Assembly: GCA_947034895.1 (NCBI GenBank)
Contig: OX344762.1
Location: forward strand, 24,408,760 to 24,472,759
Length of the DNA stretch: 64,000 nt
Direction: 5' to 3'
Source: Rhytidiadelphus loreus
Taxonomy: Eukaryota; Streptophyta; Bryopsida; Hypnales; Hylocomiaceae
This document shows positions 61,301 through 64,000 of this stretch, one piece after another. The position numbers were made by a program, and so were the translations under genes. The notes beneath the pieces were generated by a model that was not told where the DNA came from, did not search any database, and was given only the letters and a program-made list of their open reading frames with translations. Positions within the stretch are counted from its first letter, which is position 1. Every line of letters starts with the position of its first letter.

Positions 61301-63178
61301 TCGCAAGAAGAAGAGCAAGAAGAGCAAAGGGAAGTTCTTCTCCAAGAAGTCGAAGCTGCCATCAGGTGCGGACTCCAGCGTTCCCATCTTCCGACTGGAG
61401 GATGTGGAAGAGGGCATGGACGATACCACCGTGGACCACGACGCCATCAATAGCAGCACCCCGTCGATCGTCTCCACCAAGGATTACGAGAAGCGGTTCG
61501 GCCAGTCGCCCGTGTTCGTCGCGTCCACCATGCTGGACAGCGGCGGCGTGCACCACTCCGCCAGCGCTGGGTCGCTCCTCAAGGAAGCCATTCACGTCAT
61601 CAGCTGCGGCTACGAAGACAAGACCGAGTGGGGCAAAGAGGTACGCTTACGTGGGGATGAGCAATTCACGAGCAATTGGTGCAATTTCGTACATGGTCGA
61701 TCACATTCGTTATGTGGGGACACGAGCAATTCAGTTTTTGGTGCAATTTTGTGTATGATCGATCACATTCGTTAAACTGCGAGTTTCAAGGCTCTAAAAT
61801 TGTGACACAGAGCCTCAGAAACTGGAGTAGTTTTAAGCTGCGTCTGGAAAATCGCCAATTCGTGAAATTTCGGCATTTTATAGAACTCGACGATGTAAGT
61901 ACCAGACATTGGGGTGCATGCCTTCAATTGTACTGATTGATTGAATTGCATTCCCAGATTGGGTGGATATATGGGTCGGTGACGGAGGATATTCTGACGG
62001 GCTTCAAAATGCATTGTCGGGGATGGCGGTCGATCTACTGCATGCCTCGCCGACCGGCATTCAAGGGTTCAGCGCCCATCAATTTGTCCGATCGGTTGAA
62101 CCAAGTGCTGCGTTGGGCGCTTGGTTCCGTCGAGATTTCGCTCAGCAGACATTGCCCGCTCTGGTATGGCTGGGCTGGCAACTTGAAATGCTTGGAGAGA
62201 CTGGCGTACATTAACACCACCATCTACCCCTTGACGTCGTTGCCTCTCGTCGCCTATTGTACTCTTCCCGCCGTGTGTTTGCTCACTGGAAAATTCATCA
62301 TCCCCACCGTAAGTCACTTCAATGCCGGACGATCAGTCACCCCTAAGTGTCCAAGATAAAAATTGAAAAGTCTACTTTGAAGTTGATTGCCGATTATGGA
62401 TACTTTCAAAACATGTTTCTATCGATGGACACTTTCGGCCATATGAGAGTATTAGGATTCAGGGTTTGAGGGTTTAGGATTTGAGAGTTTTAGGATTCAG
62501 GGTTTAGGGTTTATGGGTTTGGGGATTCAGGGATTAGGGTTTGAGGGTTTGGAATTTGTTGACCGGATGCCTGATTGTGAATGTGTTGTGCAGATAAGCA
62601 ACCTCGACAGTTTGTACTTCATTTCCCTTTTCCTGTCGATCTTCATTACTGGAATTCTGGAGATACGGTGGTCAGGTGTGGGGATCGACGAGTGGTGGCG
62701 CAATGAGCAGTTCTGGGTGATCGGAGGCGTGTCTGCGCATCTGTTTGCTCTCTTCCAAGGTCTATTGAAGGTCCTCGCCGGTATCGACACGAATTTCACT
62801 GTCACGTCGAAGCAAGCGGAGGACGAGGATTTCGGGGAGCTTTACTTGTTGAAGTGGACGACGCTACTCATCCCACCCACCACTCTCTTGGTCATCAACA
62901 TGGTGGGCGTGGTTGCGGGCATCTCCGACGCGATCAACAACGGCTACTCTTCGTGGGGACCCCTCTTCGGCAAGCTCTTCTTCGCTTTCTGGGTGATTGT
63001 GCACTTGTACCCGTTCCTCAAGGGTCTCATGGGGCGGCAGAACCGAACCCCCACCATTGTTATTGTGTGGTCCATTCTCTTGGCCTCCATCTTCTCACTT
63101 CTTTGGGTCCGTATTGATCCGTTTCTGGCCAAGTCCAACGGCCCCAACCTGGTGACTTGCGGCCTCACCTGCACGTAA
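58358..63178 (+). CDS. CESA: Cellulose synthase catalytic subunit (CESA), complete, seven exons
   Basis: Family-2 processive glycosyltransferase that polymerises UDP-glucose into beta-1,4-glucan in plasma-membrane rosettes (family knowledge). Exons: 58358-58438, 58864-59062, 59230-59532, 59764-61037, 61140-61640, 61958-62308 and 62594-63178, giving 1,097 aa; the frame closes. The start opens [20 protein letters not shown], the usual CESA N-terminus. The RING zinc finger is at 40-85 with eight Cys (40, 43, 59, 62, 67, 70, 82, 85). Two TM helices lie at about 280-324. Catalytic motifs are SDDGAA (Asp398/399), LDCD (565 and 567), TED (795-797) and QVLRW (835-839). A basic, Cys-rich class-specific stretch ([20 protein letters not shown]) lies in exon 5. 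A cluster of C-terminal TM helices follows. The protein ends CGLTCT instead of the usual CGINC-type tail. No lesion; isoform class not determined. Confidence 0.97.
61641..61957 (+). repeat. CESA intron 5 containing a tandem duplication
   Basis: Within this intron a unit of about 60 bp occurs twice in tandem (about 61660-61775). Shared blocks are CACGAGCAATT, GGTGCAATTT and GATCGATCACATTCGTTA-like sequence. Both copies are non-coding. Confidence 0.6.
62456..62552 (+). repeat. Telomere-like (TTTAGGG)n degenerate repeat in CESA intron 6
   Basis: The stretch is built from variants of the plant telomere unit: GGGTTTGAGGGTTTAGGATT, GGGTTTAGGGTTTATGGGTT and GGATTAGGGTTTGAGGGTTT. It lies fully inside the intron 62309-62593. 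Such interstitial runs can arise from simple-sequence expansion. Confidence 0.75.
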
Positions 63179-64000
63179 CGAATTGCTATCCTTCCTCCCC
63201 CCCAATCCAATCCCAATCCCAATAATCAGGATTCCTGAGAATCTCTGCCTGAGTGCTCCTTGGCGTGCAGGCATGTCCACTCTAGTGATCGTGGTGACAG
63301 AGCCAAATGTTTGTAGATAATAATACATGAGATTGAAATTATAGCAGCGTAGACTAGATCGGGCAGATCGATCGATCGAGTGAGTGAGTAAGTGAGCTCG
63401 AGTGAGGATCGAAATTACTTCATTGTATCTCTAGCATTTAAATCACAATATTGATCCTCCATTGCCATGTGACAAAATTCAGGCACTAGTCTCACGTGAT
63501 TATTTTCTAGCCGCAGCTGGAGGGATTGACTTGTGTGTAGAGACTTTGACGGACTGAGCTCTATGAAACTCTGTCTAGACCTTTGTATATGCCCAGCTTG
63601 TTTCGCACCTTCTATGCCGACGCAACTCAAGCTTGAGCAATATATATTACATCACCTCGGGATCCATTCTCACTTTACACAAAGGCAAGGACATGCGCAT
63701 TTCACCAAAAAATCCTGATTGAATGTCAGGGACAGATGTTCTCTCTCTGAGGCCCACGTCATGTCTGATTAACATATTACCATTAATATATGTGAACTGT
63801 TGCCCCTGATGTGCTCTTGGGTTTGGATAAAAGTGGATTGTTTATGCGTCCTTCCTCAGAAACTGTTCACAAATCCACAGACAAGAGGGCAGACATGCTA
63901 ACTATTCTGTAGCGTGCAGTCACTTAACACCTTTTACACTTATCCATAGTCATGTACTAACAAAAAAATAATAATTTTTAAAATCTCATTCTGGGATTTT
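63179..64000 (+). other. CESA 3' UTR and downstream sequence
   Basis: Likely 3' UTR. The AATAATA near 63318 is a possible polyadenylation signal. A short GATC/GAGT-type simple repeat follows at about 63366-63400. No further gene is visible before the window ends. Confidence 0.45.

Noticed and set aside
1..64000. CRISPR arrays, rRNA, tRNA or bacterial-type operons
   Set aside because: Nothing consistent with them was seen. Gene structure is eukaryotic throughout. A dedicated tRNA scan was not possible by eye, so a missed tRNA cannot be excluded.

Overview
This window looks like nuclear DNA of a land plant. Evidence: multi-exon genes with canonical GT-AG introns of about 70-420 bp, a RING-finger cellulose synthase (CESA), a plant VIP1/VIH-type inositol pyrophosphate kinase, a B3-domain protein, and plant-style transposable elements (CACTA, Stowaway-like, piggyBac-like, L1-type LINE). 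The small introns, the CESA sequence and the AT-rich repeat-filled spacers would suit a bryophyte or another early-diverging lineage. That is inference; I cannot name the species.

Layout. (1) 162-8307, + strand: 25 exons of a VIH/PPIP5K kinase-phosphatase whose 5' end lies outside the window. (2) 10314-15673: a complete piggyBac-like element with TTAA at both ends and matching terminal inverted repeats (TIRs). It holds a decayed transposase, an unknown second gene and an inserted short repeat. (3) 15.7-22.4 kb: repeats, a decayed coding fragment, and an apparently intact two-exon B3 gene lying between two direct repeats. (4) 23.37-28.41 kb: a decayed LINE carrying at least one CACTA-type MITE, with another just upstream. 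(5) 28.4-32.8 kb: AT-rich repeats. (6) 33065-35891: an intact 11-exon extended SDR resembling D-erythronate dehydrogenase. (7) 36-57 kb: a gene-poor, AT-rich zone. It includes a 4.3-kb element with about 410-bp inverted termini and a 940-bp CACTA element nested in one terminus, another CACTA MITE, several diverged AT-rich repeats and a Stowaway-like MITE. (8) 58358-63178: an intact seven-exon CESA gene with all catalytic motifs.

The four host genes have unrelated roles: phosphate and inositol-pyrophosphate signalling, a probable B3 DNA-binding protein, sugar-acid or related oxidoreduction, and cellulose synthesis. They form no pathway cluster. All are on the + strand. Reading frame is preserved across every splice junction proposed here. 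I found no CRISPR array, rRNA or convincing tRNA. The most unusual content is the transposon biology: elements with intact termini and target-site duplications, nested insertions, and a piggyBac-like element with extra unrecognised coding sequence.
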